From the NCBI GenBank assembly GCA_017549905.1, contig JAFYNC010000128.1, positions 1 to 6,660 of the forward strand: 6,660 bases of DNA. Reading direction: 5' to 3'. The translations under genes were made by a program, and so were the position numbers. This document shows positions 1 through 6,660 of the stretch, in pieces. The stretch is from Clostridia bacterium. Lineage in GTDB: Bacteria > Bacillota > Clostridia > Oscillospirales > Acutalibacteraceae. Under the pieces are notes generated by a model. That model searched no databases, was not told where the DNA came from, and saw only the letters and a program-made list of their open reading frames with translations. Every line of letters starts with the position of its first letter. Position 1 is the stretch's first letter.

Positions 1-1937
1 CAACCCACGCGGCAGGTGTTGTTATTTCTGATAGACCTGTGTCTGAATATGTTCCGCTTTCGGTTAATGATGAGGCGGTAGTGACACAATATACTATGAC
101 CTCTTTAGAAGAATTAGGACTTCTTAAAATGGATTTTTTGGGGCTTCGCAACCTTACTGTTATTGAGGATACCCAAAATTTTATAAGAAGAGAAAATCCC
201 AATTTTGATATAGAAAAAATACCGCTTGACGATGAGAAAACTTATTCTTTAATGGGCAAAGGTCTTACAGACGGTGTGTTTCAGTTTGAGTCTGACGGTA
301 TGAAGAATGTGCTTCGTCAATTTGGTCCGTCAAGTATCGAAGATTTAACCGCTATACTTTCGCTTTACAGACCTGGGCCTATGGATTCTATTCCAAAATA
401 TATCCACAACAGACATAATCCACAGGATATTGTTTATGAAACGCCGCTTTTAAAGCCTATTCTTGATGTAACCTATGGCTGTATTGTTTATCAAGAACAG
501 GTAATGCAGGTGTTTAGAGCTTTGGCGGGCTATTCATTAGGCAGAGCGGATATAGTTCGCAGAGCTATGGCTAAGAAAAAGCATGATGTTATGCGCAGGG
601 AACGCGAATTTTTCCTTTATGGCGAAAAGGATAATGACGGTAATATTATTACCGAAGGCGCTATTTCAAGAGGTGTTTCTAAAGAGGCGGCAGAAAGAAT
701 TTTCGATGATATGTCAAGCTTTAGTTCTTATGCTTTTAATAAGGCACACGCGGCGGCATATTCTTTTGTGGCATATAGAACAGCGTATCTTAAATGTCAT
801 TATCCGTCAGAGTATTTTTCGGCGCTCATGACAAGTATGATGGATTCTTTTTCAAAAATATCGCAATATACTGCCGAATGTAAGAAAAATGGTATCAAGG
901 TATTACCACCGTCGGTAAATAAGAGCGAGAGCGGTTTCACACCTGACGGCAAAAATATTCGTTTTGGTCTTTCTGCTGTTAAGAATCTTGGCATAGGCCT
1001 TATTGAAAAACTTATAGCAGAAAGAAAATTAAACGGCGAATATACTTCTATGTATGATTTTTGCCTTAGAAACTATTCGCGCGAATTTAACCGAAAGGCG
1101 CTTGAAGGACTTATTAAGAGCGGTGCGCTTGACGGTTTAGAGGATAACCGTCGTCAAATGCTGTATAATATAGAGGGCGTCATATCCGCGGTTGAAAATG
1201 AGAAACGATTCTCGGGTGACGGTCAGCTTAATTTGTTTGAAGAAATGGGTGCGCCGCAAGGCTTTGTTCCTCAGAAAATGGAAGAAATGGATGAAGCCTT
1301 AAAATTAGAACTCGAAAAGGAAGCCACAGGTCTTTACCTTTCGGGACATCCGATGGAGAAATATGTAACATTCGTTAAAAATGCGGGTTATACTACAATA
1401 GCAGATATTGTATCGAATAAGGTCTCAGATTCTAAAAGAATTATTGTTGCAGGAATTTTAAGCGGACTTAAAGTTCGTCAGCTTAAAAACAATAATCTGC
1501 TTGCAACTGTGACTATAGAGGATATTACCGCCTCAATAGGCGTTACAGTATTTGCCAAAACTTATGCAGAATATAAGCATTTGCTTTCTTCAAAGTCCCC
1601 CGTTATTCTCACGGGCAGGGTTTCTGAAAGGGAAGATAGGGATACCGAAATTATCTGTGAAAAAATAGAGGCTATTCCTGAAAATGTGGCAAATGTTACG
1701 GCTAATAAGATACCAAAAGGTCTTTATTTGAAAATGAAAAACATTGATGGACCGCTTATTGAAGAGGTAAAACAGTTACTTTTGCAAAATAAGGGAGATA
1801 ATGCGGTTTATATTTACTGTACCGATACAAAGAAAAAACTTGAGGCACCAAAAAATCTTTGGATTAGCGAAAATGAAAGCTTGATTGATGCTTTAACACA
1901 ACTGTTGGGTGCGGAAAATGTGAAATTTGTCAAATAA
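1..1937 (+). CDS. dnaE: DNA polymerase III subunit alpha (DnaE), 5'-truncated by window edge
   Basis: Replicative/translesion DNA polymerase of the C family. It is open from the left edge: the first full codon is at base 3 and reads THAAGVVIS, a conserved palm segment, so the GTG at 39 is an internal valine and not the start. About 644 residues are present; DnaE proteins usually have 1100-1200, so the PHP domain and the first two catalytic aspartates lie outside the window. Visible in order: LLKMDFLGL with the third catalytic aspartate (codon 132-134); RPGPMDS (about 369); YGCIVYQEQVM (from 474); RRAMAKKK (558-581); YAFNKAHAAAYS (from 729); the helix-hairpin-helix region around LPPSVN and FGLSAVKNLG (about 900-990); a beta-clamp pentapeptide QLNLF (1224-1238); an OB-fold domain (about 1430-1670); and a C-terminal domain that ends like E. 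coli alpha (LLGAENVKF against LIGSEQVEL). The short DNDGN insertion after RRAMAKKK is familiar from clostridial DnaE. Family assignment is certain; DnaE1 versus DnaE3 subgroup is not resolved. Confidence 0.97.
   Translation, partial: THAAGVVISDRPVSEYVPLSVNDEAVVTQYTMTSLEELGLLKMDFLGLRNLTVIEDTQNFIRRENPNFDIEKIPLDDEKTYSLMGKGLTDGVFQFESDGMKNVLRQFGPSSIEDLTAILSLYRPGPMDSIPKYIHNRHNPQDIVYETPLLKPILDVTYGCIVYQEQVMQVFRALAGYSLGRADIVRRAMAKKKHDVMRREREFFLYGEKDNDGNIITEGAISRGVSKEAAERIFDDMSSFSSYAFNKAHAAAYSFVAYRTAYLKCHYPSEYFSALMTSMMDSFSKISQYTAECKKNGIKVLPPSVNKSESGFTPDGKNIRFGLSAVKNLGIGLIEKLIAERKLNGEYTSMYDFCLRNYSREFNRKALEGLIKSGALDGLEDNRRQMLYNIEGVISAVENEKRFSGDGQLNLFEEMGAPQGFVPQKMEEMDEALKLELEKEATGLYLSGHPMEKYVTFVKNAGYTTIADIVSNKVSDSKRIIVAGILSGLKVRQLKNNNLLATVTIEDITASIGVTVFAKTYAEYKHLLSSKSPVILTGRVSEREDRDTEIICEKIEAIPENVANVTANKIPKGLYLKMKNIDGPLIEEVKQLLLQNKGDNAVYIYCTDTKKKLEAPKNLWISENESLIDALTQLLGAENVKFVK
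1224..1238 (+). other. Internal beta sliding-clamp binding motif in DnaE
   Basis: The codons read Q-L-N-L-F, nearly identical to the bacterial clamp-binding consensus QL(S/D)LF. The motif sits between the helix-hairpin-helix region and the OB fold, the same place as the QADMF motif of E. coli DnaE. This is seen directly in the sequence; clamp binding is inferred from the motif and its position. Confidence 0.8.
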
Positions 1938-1941
1938 AGTA

Positions 1942-1970
1942 TTGAAAAAAAGTTGATTATGATATATACT
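1942..1970 (+). promoter_or_regulatory. Sigma-A-type promoter for pfkA
   Basis: TTGAAA (1942-1947), a 17-base spacer and TATACT (1965-1970) match the vegetative consensus at 5 of 6 positions in each box. The promoter begins 5 bases after the dnaE stop and predicts a start near 1977 with a leader of about 36 bases. The GGAG at 1998-2001, 11 bases before the pfkA ATG, is the ribosome binding site. No hairpin separates dnaE from this promoter, so read-through from dnaE is also possible. Confidence 0.7.
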
Positions 1971-2012
1971 AATTTCTAATTGGATTAATTGTTATTTGGA
2001 GTTGAAATATAA

Positions 2013-2972
<960 letters not shown>

Positions 2973-2977
2973 TTTTA

Positions 2978-3010
2978 AAGGGCCGATAATTTATCGGCTC
3001 TTAATTTTAT
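2978..3010 (+). terminator. Hairpin with T-rich tail between pfkA and mnmA
   Basis: The left arm 2978-2987 pairs with 2993-3002 over 10 positions, with one G-T wobble and a core of GCCGAT/ATCGGC, around a 5-base loop AATTT. A T-rich but interrupted tail (TTAATTTTAT, 3001-3010) follows. It starts 6 bases after the pfkA stop, as expected for an intrinsic terminator. The broken T tract suggests partial rather than complete termination, which would let some transcripts continue into mnmA. Confidence 0.6.
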
Positions 3011-3025
3011 CAAAGAGGTAAGCGA

Positions 3026-4060
3026 ATGACTGAAAAGGTGCTTGTTGGTATGAGCGGAGGTGTTGATTCCTCTGTTACAGCGAAACTTTTAATTGATATG
3101 GGATACACTGTAGCTGGAATGACACTGACTCTCTGCGAAAATGATAATGAGAACAGTATAAGAGATGCAAAGTCTGTTTGTGACAAATTAGGTATTGAGC
3201 ATTATGTTTTTGACCTTAGAAAAGAGTTTCAAGATTTTGTTATAAAAGATTTTATAGAAGAATATAAAAACGGAAATACACCGAATCCTTGCATTGTTTG
3301 CAATAAATATATAAAGTTTGGGGCAATGCTTAAAAAGGCTGACGATTTAGGTTTTGATAAAATAGCTACTGGCCATTATGCAAGAATTTGCTATGAAAAT
3401 GATAGATATATTCTTAAAAAAGCAAAGGATTTAGCTAAAGATCAGTCTTATGTTCTTTATAATTTAACGGGTGAAAAGTTGTCAAAGGTTTTATTTCCGC
3501 TCGGTGACTATACAAAAAGCGAAATAAGAGAAATTGCAGTAGAAAACGGGTTTGTTAATGCCGACCGCCCTGATAGTCAGGATATTTGCTTTGTGCCGGA
3601 TGGTGATTATGCTTCGTTTATTGAAAAAAAAGATAATTTTGTATCTCAAAAAGGCGAATATGTTGATATAAACGGCAAGGTTTTAGGTATGCACAATGGT
3701 GTTATTCACTACACCTTAGGTCAAAGAAAGGGCCTTGGAATTGCTCTTGGCAAGCCACAGTTTGTAATAGATAAAAATCCATACACAAACAGAGTTATTC
3801 TGGGTGATGAAGAGCATCTGTTTAAAACTGCGGTTAGGGTTAAGAATGTGAATTTTATTCCTTTTGAAAGTCTAAACGGCGAAATGCAGGTATTTACAAA
3901 GTTAAGATACCGCCATAATGCCGCAGAATCTAAGATAAAAACACTTGAAAACGGGGATATAGAAATAATATTCAAAGAGCCTCAAAGGGCGGCAAGTCCG
4001 GGACAGTCGGCTGTGTTTTATGACGGAGACATCGTTGTTGGCGGCGGAATTATAATTTAA
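3026..4060 (+). CDS. mnmA: tRNA-specific 2-thiouridylase MnmA (TrmU)
   Basis: Cytoplasmic enzyme that puts sulfur on C2 of the wobble uridine (U34) of Lys, Glu and Gln tRNAs, using ATP to activate the base and sulfur passed on from a cysteine desulfurase. The 344 residues fit the family's usual ~350-370. It has the N-type ATP pyrophosphatase PP-loop SGGVDSS (10-16), TPNPCIVCNKYIKFG (85-99) with the first catalytic cysteine C92, ATGHYAR (114-120), KDQSYVLY (138-145), DSQDICF with the second catalytic cysteine C188, and TLGQRKGLGIA (230-240) followed by the C-terminal beta-barrel. C89 makes a CxxC where E. coli has DxxC, a variant I have also seen in other Gram-positive MnmA proteins. AAAGAGGT at 3012-3019 is a good ribosome binding site, 7 bases from the ATG. 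No convincing promoter lies between the upstream hairpin and the start, so it is probably expressed by read-through from pfkA. Confidence 0.97.
   Translation: MTEKVLVGMSGGVDSSVTAKLLIDMGYTVAGMTLTLCENDNENSIRDAKSVCDKLGIEHYVFDLRKEFQDFVIKDFIEEYKNGNTPNPCIVCNKYIKFGAMLKKADDLGFDKIATGHYARICYENDRYILKKAKDLAKDQSYVLYNLTGEKLSKVLFPLGDYTKSEIREIAVENGFVNADRPDSQDICFVPDGDYASFIEKKDNFVSQKGEYVDINGKVLGMHNGVIHYTLGQRKGLGIALGKPQFVIDKNPYTNRVILGDEEHLFKTAVRVKNVNFIPFESLNGEMQVFTKLRYRHNAAESKIKTLENGDIEIIFKEPQRAASPGQSAVFYDGDIVVGGGIII
4026..4056 (+). promoter_or_regulatory. Possible weak promoter for the dacF-type gene inside the mnmA 3' end
   Basis: A perfect TATAAT lies at 4051-4056 over the last codons of mnmA. The best -35 is GAGACA at 4026-4031 (4 of 6), but the spacer would be 19 bases, which is long. 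A start near 4063 would give a leader made almost entirely of the hairpin that follows. An isolated TATAAT is expected by chance in AT-rich DNA, so this is only a candidate. Confidence 0.25.
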
Positions 4061-4073
4061 TGCGGAATTAAAG

Positions 4074-4125
4074 AAATACCTTGAACATATTATTTACAAG
4101 TAATATGTTCGAGGTGTTTTATTTT
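4074..4125 (+). terminator. Long hairpin between mnmA and the dacF-type gene: terminator and/or ribosome-site-masking structure
   Basis: The core arms 4079-4092 and 4101-4114 pair over 14 positions with one wobble. Two inner pairs shrink the loop to TACA (4095-4098). Five further pairs join 4074-4078 to 4115-4119, as an A-rich flank pairs with a T-rich tail in many bidirectional intrinsic terminators. The tail reads TGTTTTATTTT up to the start codon. The stem is mostly A-T, so termination strength is uncertain. The GAGG ribosome binding site of the next gene (4111-4114) lies in the right arm, fully paired. Confidence 0.6.
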
Positions 4126-4126
4126 G
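4111..4126 (+). promoter_or_regulatory. Ribosome binding site and TTG start of the dacF-type gene
   Basis: GAGG at 4111-4114 is 9 bases before TTG at 4124. No in-frame ATG or GTG lies between the upstream in-frame stop (TGA at 4082) and this TTG, and starting here gives a textbook signal peptide (MKKIICF...). This decides the start. The site is unusual because it forms the right arm of the preceding hairpin. Confidence 0.75.
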
Positions 4127-5332
4127 AAGAAAATTATTTGTTTTATTCTTATTATTGGTATTTTAGCGGTATTTCCTGTATCAGCCGCCGAAAAAACGGT
4201 GTCAAGTGAGTGTTCGGTAGATGACATAAATGTTCCTATAGAAGCAGAAGAGGCTAATGCCGCAATAGGACAGACACTTGATATCAAGGCAAAATCTTGC
4301 ATTCTTATGGAGCCTAATACCTGTAAAATTTTATATGAATCCAATGCTGATGAAAAGCTTTCTCCTGCGTCGATAACTAAAATTATGCCGCTTTTACTTG
4401 TTATGGAGGCAATAGAACGCAAAGATATTTCGCTTGAAACGGTGGTTACCGCAAGTGAACACGCTTGCAGTATGGGTGGTTCGCAAATTTGGTTAGAGCC
4501 TGGTGAAAGTATGACGGTTGATGAACTTTTAAAGGCTACGGTTATAGCCTCGGCAAACGATGCTTGTGTGGCTTTAGGCGAACTTATAGCAGGTAGTGAG
4601 GAAGGGTTTGTGGCTCTTATGAATGAGAGAGCAAAGCAACTCGGTATGAATAATACAACCTTCATAAATTGCACAGGTCTTGACGCTGAAGGGCATTTGA
4701 CTACCGCACACGATGTTGCTATTATGTCAAGCGAACTTATAAAACACGATTTAATTAAAAATTATTCAACCGTTTGGATGGATTCATTGCGCGACGGACA
4801 AAGTGAACTTGTGAATACAAATAAACTTGTAAGGTTTTATGAGGGTACAACAGGTCTTAAAACAGGTACTACAAGTATTGCTAAATACTGTCTTTCTGCA
4901 ACGGCAGTAAGACACGGACTTGAACTTGTAGCAGTAGTTCTTGCGGGCGAAACAAGTAACGACCGTTTTGCAGGTGCTAAAAAACTGCTTGATTATGGTT
5001 TTGCAAACTATACTTTTACCACAGTCGAACCTGAACTAAAGGAAAAGGAAATCGATGTTTTAAAGGGTGTAAAGAAAAAAGTTGGTGTTGCGGCAGACGG
5101 CGGTGTTGATGTTTTGCTTACAAAAAAAGAAAGTGCAGAAATTTCTAAAACTTGCGAATGGAACAAAAATATTGAAGCACCAATCAAAAAAGGTGATATT
5201 TTGGGATATGTAAATGTTTATAACGGAGAAAATGAGATAGGAAAAATCGAAATTAAAGCAACCGAGGATGTGAAAAAAATGAATATTTTTGTTGCGTTTG
5301 GCTGGATTTTGAACGAAATTTTTAAATTGTAA
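4124..5332 (+). CDS. dacF: Serine-type D-alanyl-D-alanine carboxypeptidase, DacF-like (low-molecular-weight penicillin-binding protein)
   Basis: Exported enzyme that removes the terminal D-Ala from peptidoglycan pentapeptides and so limits cross-linking. The 402 residues begin with a signal peptide (KK, hydrophobic core 4-17, likely cleavage after VSA at 21), then a ~30-residue acidic linker. The peptidase S11 domain (about 50-295) has all three penicillin-binding motifs: SxxK S83-I-T-K86 with nucleophile S83, SxN S143-A-N145, and KTG 246-248. SEHACSMGGSQIWLEPGE (111-128) and VNTNKLVRFY (230-239) closely resemble B. subtilis DacF. A PBP5-type C-terminal beta domain follows (about 300-380), and the last ~17 residues can form an amphipathic membrane-anchoring helix. 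It starts with TTG, and its ribosome site is in a hairpin. Eight cysteines in the mature part are many for an exported Firmicute protein. The S11 family is certain; the DacF subgroup is from remembered similarity. Regulation is unknown; B. subtilis dacF is sporulation-controlled, but here the gene is not beside spoIIA genes. Confidence 0.93.
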   Translation: MKKIICFILIIGILAVFPVSAAEKTVSSECSVDDINVPIEAEEANAAIGQTLDIKAKSCILMEPNTCKILYESNADEKLSPASITKIMPLLLVMEAIERKDISLETVVTASEHACSMGGSQIWLEPGESMTVDELLKATVIASANDACVALGELIAGSEEGFVALMNERAKQLGMNNTTFINCTGLDAEGHLTTAHDVAIMSSELIKHDLIKNYSTVWMDSLRDGQSELVNTNKLVRFYEGTTGLKTGTTSIAKYCLSATAVRHGLELVAVVLAGETSNDRFAGAKKLLDYGFANYTFTTVEPELKEKEIDVLKGVKKKVGVAADGGVDVLLTKKESAEISKTCEWNKNIEAPIKKGDILGYVNVYNGENEIGKIEIKATEDVKKMNIFVAFGWILNEIFKL

Positions 5333-5362
5333 AAACTTTTAATGAATATATTGTAATTTGAC

Positions 5363-5391
5363 TTGAAAAAAGAAAAAAATTAGTGTACAAT
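5363..5391 (+). promoter_or_regulatory. Sigma-A-type promoter for pgi
   Basis: TTGAAA (5363-5368), a 17-base A-rich spacer and TACAAT (5386-5391) match the vegetative consensus at 5 of 6 positions in each box. The A/T-rich stretch upstream (about 5331-5357) could serve as an UP element. The predicted start is near 5398. A strong ribosome site GGAGGT (5409-5414) lies 7 bases before the pgi ATG. I see no terminator between the dacF-type stop and this promoter, so read-through into pgi is also possible. Confidence 0.7.
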
Positions 5392-5420
5392 AGACGTAGA
5401 AGTTATACGGAGGTATAAAA

Positions 5421-6660
5421 ATGTCAATTAGTTTTAATTATTCATATGCAAAAGACTTTATAAGAGAGAATGACCTTAAGGGTTTAGAGGCTCAGGTTTT
5501 ATCTGCTCACGACACCGTTAATAATAGAGACGGTCTCGGAAACGACTTTTTGGGTTGGGTATCTCTTCCTTATGATTATGATAAGGAAGAATTCGCAAGA
5601 ATTAAAAAAGCAGCCGAAAAAATCCGCAAGGATACAGATGTTCTTATAGTTATTGGTATCGGTGGTTCATATTTAGGCGCACGTGCCGCTATCGAATTTT
5701 TGAAGGGACCTTATTACAACAATCTTCGCGACGGCGCGCCTGAAATATATTTTGCAGGTAATAGCATAAGTGGTGCCGCTTTAGCAGACACATTAAAACT
5801 TTGCGAAGGTAAACGAGTATCTGTTAACATTATTTCAAAATCAGGTACTACTACCGAGCCTGCAGTAGCTTTCAGAGTGTTCCGCAAATATTTAGAAGAG
5901 CAATATGGCGAAAAAGAAGCTGCAGAGCGTATTTACTGCACAACTGACAAGGTAAGAGGAACACTTAAAGCAATAGCAGATGAAAAGGGTTACGAATGCT
6001 TTGTAGTGCCCGATGATGTAGGCGGAAGATTTTCTGTTCTCACAGCTGTGGGATTACTTCCTATCGCAGCTGCAGGTGCAGATATTGACGCTTTAATGAA
6101 AGGTGCTCAAATTGCTGCTGAAAAGTACAATAAAAAAGATGTTTACGCTAATGACTGCTATTTATATGCAGCGCTAAGAAATGCGTTTTATCGCAAGGGC
6201 AAATCGGTTGAATTATTAGTTACTTATGAGCCAAGATTCACTATGATGTCTGAATGGTTCAAGCAGTTGTTCGGCGAGAGTGAAGGTAAGGATAATAAGG
6301 GATTATTCCCGGCATCTGTTACATTCTCTACCGACCTTCATTCTATGGGACAGTTCGTTCAGGACGGCAGCCGTTTAATGTTTGAAACTGTAGTAACATT
6401 TGGCGAAAGCGACAAAGATGTTGTTATTGAAAAAGAGGAAAACGACGGCGACGGTCTTAATTTCCTTGCAGGCAAAACAATGTCATTTGTAAACGAAAAA
6501 GCTTTTGAAGGCACTGTTCTCGCTCATACTGATGGCGGCGTGCCTAACCTTGTAATTAACATAGATAAACCTGATGAAGAAAATTTAGGCGAACTTATTT
6601 ATTTCTTTGAAAAGGCTTGTGCTGTTTCGGGCTATATGTTAGGTGTAAATCCTTTCGACC
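5421..6660 (+). CDS. pgi: Glucose-6-phosphate isomerase, 3'-truncated by window edge
   Basis: Cytoplasmic enzyme that interconverts glucose-6-phosphate and fructose-6-phosphate, feeding the phosphofructokinase encoded 2.4 kb upstream. The frame is open from ATG 5421 to the right edge, giving 413 full codons without a stop. Family members of this short bacterial type have about 450 residues, so roughly the last 35-40 are missing. Visible motifs are GIGGSYLGA (79-87) and SKSGTTTE (139-146) of the phosphosugar-binding SIS fold, the family signature around DDVGGRFS (198-205), the catalytic glutamate in FGESEGKD (E286), and the ring-opening histidine in STDLHSMG (H307). The window ends in GVNPFD, the start of the second family signature; the catalytic lysine expected shortly after it is outside. 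The start is supported by a GGAGGT ribosome site 7 bases upstream and a good promoter. Codon use looks like the neighbouring genes. Confidence 0.98.
   Translation, partial: MSISFNYSYAKDFIRENDLKGLEAQVLSAHDTVNNRDGLGNDFLGWVSLPYDYDKEEFARIKKAAEKIRKDTDVLIVIGIGGSYLGARAAIEFLKGPYYNNLRDGAPEIYFAGNSISGAALADTLKLCEGKRVSVNIISKSGTTTEPAVAFRVFRKYLEEQYGEKEAAERIYCTTDKVRGTLKAIADEKGYECFVVPDDVGGRFSVLTAVGLLPIAAAGADIDALMKGAQIAAEKYNKKDVYANDCYLYAALRNAFYRKGKSVELLVTYEPRFTMMSEWFKQLFGESEGKDNKGLFPASVTFSTDLHSMGQFVQDGSRLMFETVVTFGESDKDVVIEKEENDGDGLNFLAGKTMSFVNEKAFEGTVLAHTDGGVPNLVINIDKPDEENLGELIYFFEKACAVSGYMLGVNPFD

Noticed and set aside
39..41. GTG at 39 as the start of dnaE.
   Set aside because: The same frame continues upstream to base 3 with conserved DnaE residues (THAAGVVIS), so the gene is cut by the window edge and this is an internal valine.
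583..994. Short open frames at 583-831 (+) and 800-994 (-) inside dnaE.
   Set aside because: Both lie within strongly conserved DnaE coding sequence in other frames and their translations resemble no family.
3721..3975. An 84-codon minus-strand frame inside mnmA.
   Set aside because: It is antisense to conserved MnmA C-terminal sequence and has no recognisable content.
4090..4674. A 194-codon open frame on the minus strand over the 5' part of the dacF-type gene.
   Set aside because: It is antisense to a gene with complete catalytic motifs, has a low-complexity Ser/Ala-rich translation with no recognisable domain, and starts inside the dacF-type coding region without a ribosome site that I can see.
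5333..5362. Terminator after the dacF-type gene.
   Set aside because: The stretch is A/T-rich with no GC-containing stem; only short trivial A/T complementarity is visible.
5358..5391. TTGACT at 5358-5363 as the -35 box for pgi.
   Set aside because: It would be 22 bases from TACAAT, too far. The overlapping TTGAAA at 5363 has the ideal 17-base spacing.

Overview
The window is an AT-rich stretch of ordinary bacterial chromosome carrying five housekeeping genes, all on the + strand and tightly packed: the 3' part of dnaE, then complete pfkA, mnmA and a dacF-type D,D-carboxypeptidase gene, then pgi running off the right edge. The low GC content, strong GGAGG-type ribosome binding sites, the dnaE-pfkA neighbourhood and the DacF-like protein with an N-terminal signal peptide all point to a low-GC Firmicute. 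An anaerobic Clostridia-class organism (gut Oscillospirales/Lachnospirales-like) is the most likely source. That placement comes from protein character and gene order, not from a database search.

Layout: 1-1937 encodes the C-terminal ~644 residues of the DNA polymerase III alpha subunit (palm remainder, fingers, HhH region, clamp-binding pentapeptide, OB fold, C-terminal domain). A gap of 75 bases holds a good sigma-A promoter, followed by pfkA (2013-2972), an ATP-dependent phosphofructokinase. A hairpin lies between pfkA and mnmA (3026-4060), the tRNA U34 2-thiolase. A second, longer hairpin lies between mnmA and the dacF-type gene (4124-5332) and contains that gene's Shine-Dalgarno sequence. 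The dacF-type gene starts with TTG and encodes an exported peptidoglycan D,D-carboxypeptidase. An 88-base A/T-rich gap carries the second good sigma-A promoter, followed by pgi (5421 to the window end), glucose-6-phosphate isomerase.

Functionally the window combines replication (DnaE), two consecutive glycolytic steps (Pgi makes fructose-6-phosphate and PfkA phosphorylates it), tRNA wobble modification (MnmA) and cell wall trimming (DacF-type). The two glycolytic genes each have a recognisable promoter of the same design (TTGAAA, 17-base spacer, -10). mnmA and the dacF-type gene have no convincing promoter of their own and each sits just behind a hairpin, so they probably depend on partial read-through.

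I found no mobile element, CRISPR array, RNA gene, phage gene or defence system, and nothing that amounts to a new biological system. The points most worth checking are the hairpin that hides the dacF-type ribosome binding site, the altered effector-site residues in PfkA, and the unusually cysteine-rich exported carboxypeptidase. No gap between genes exceeds 90 bases.
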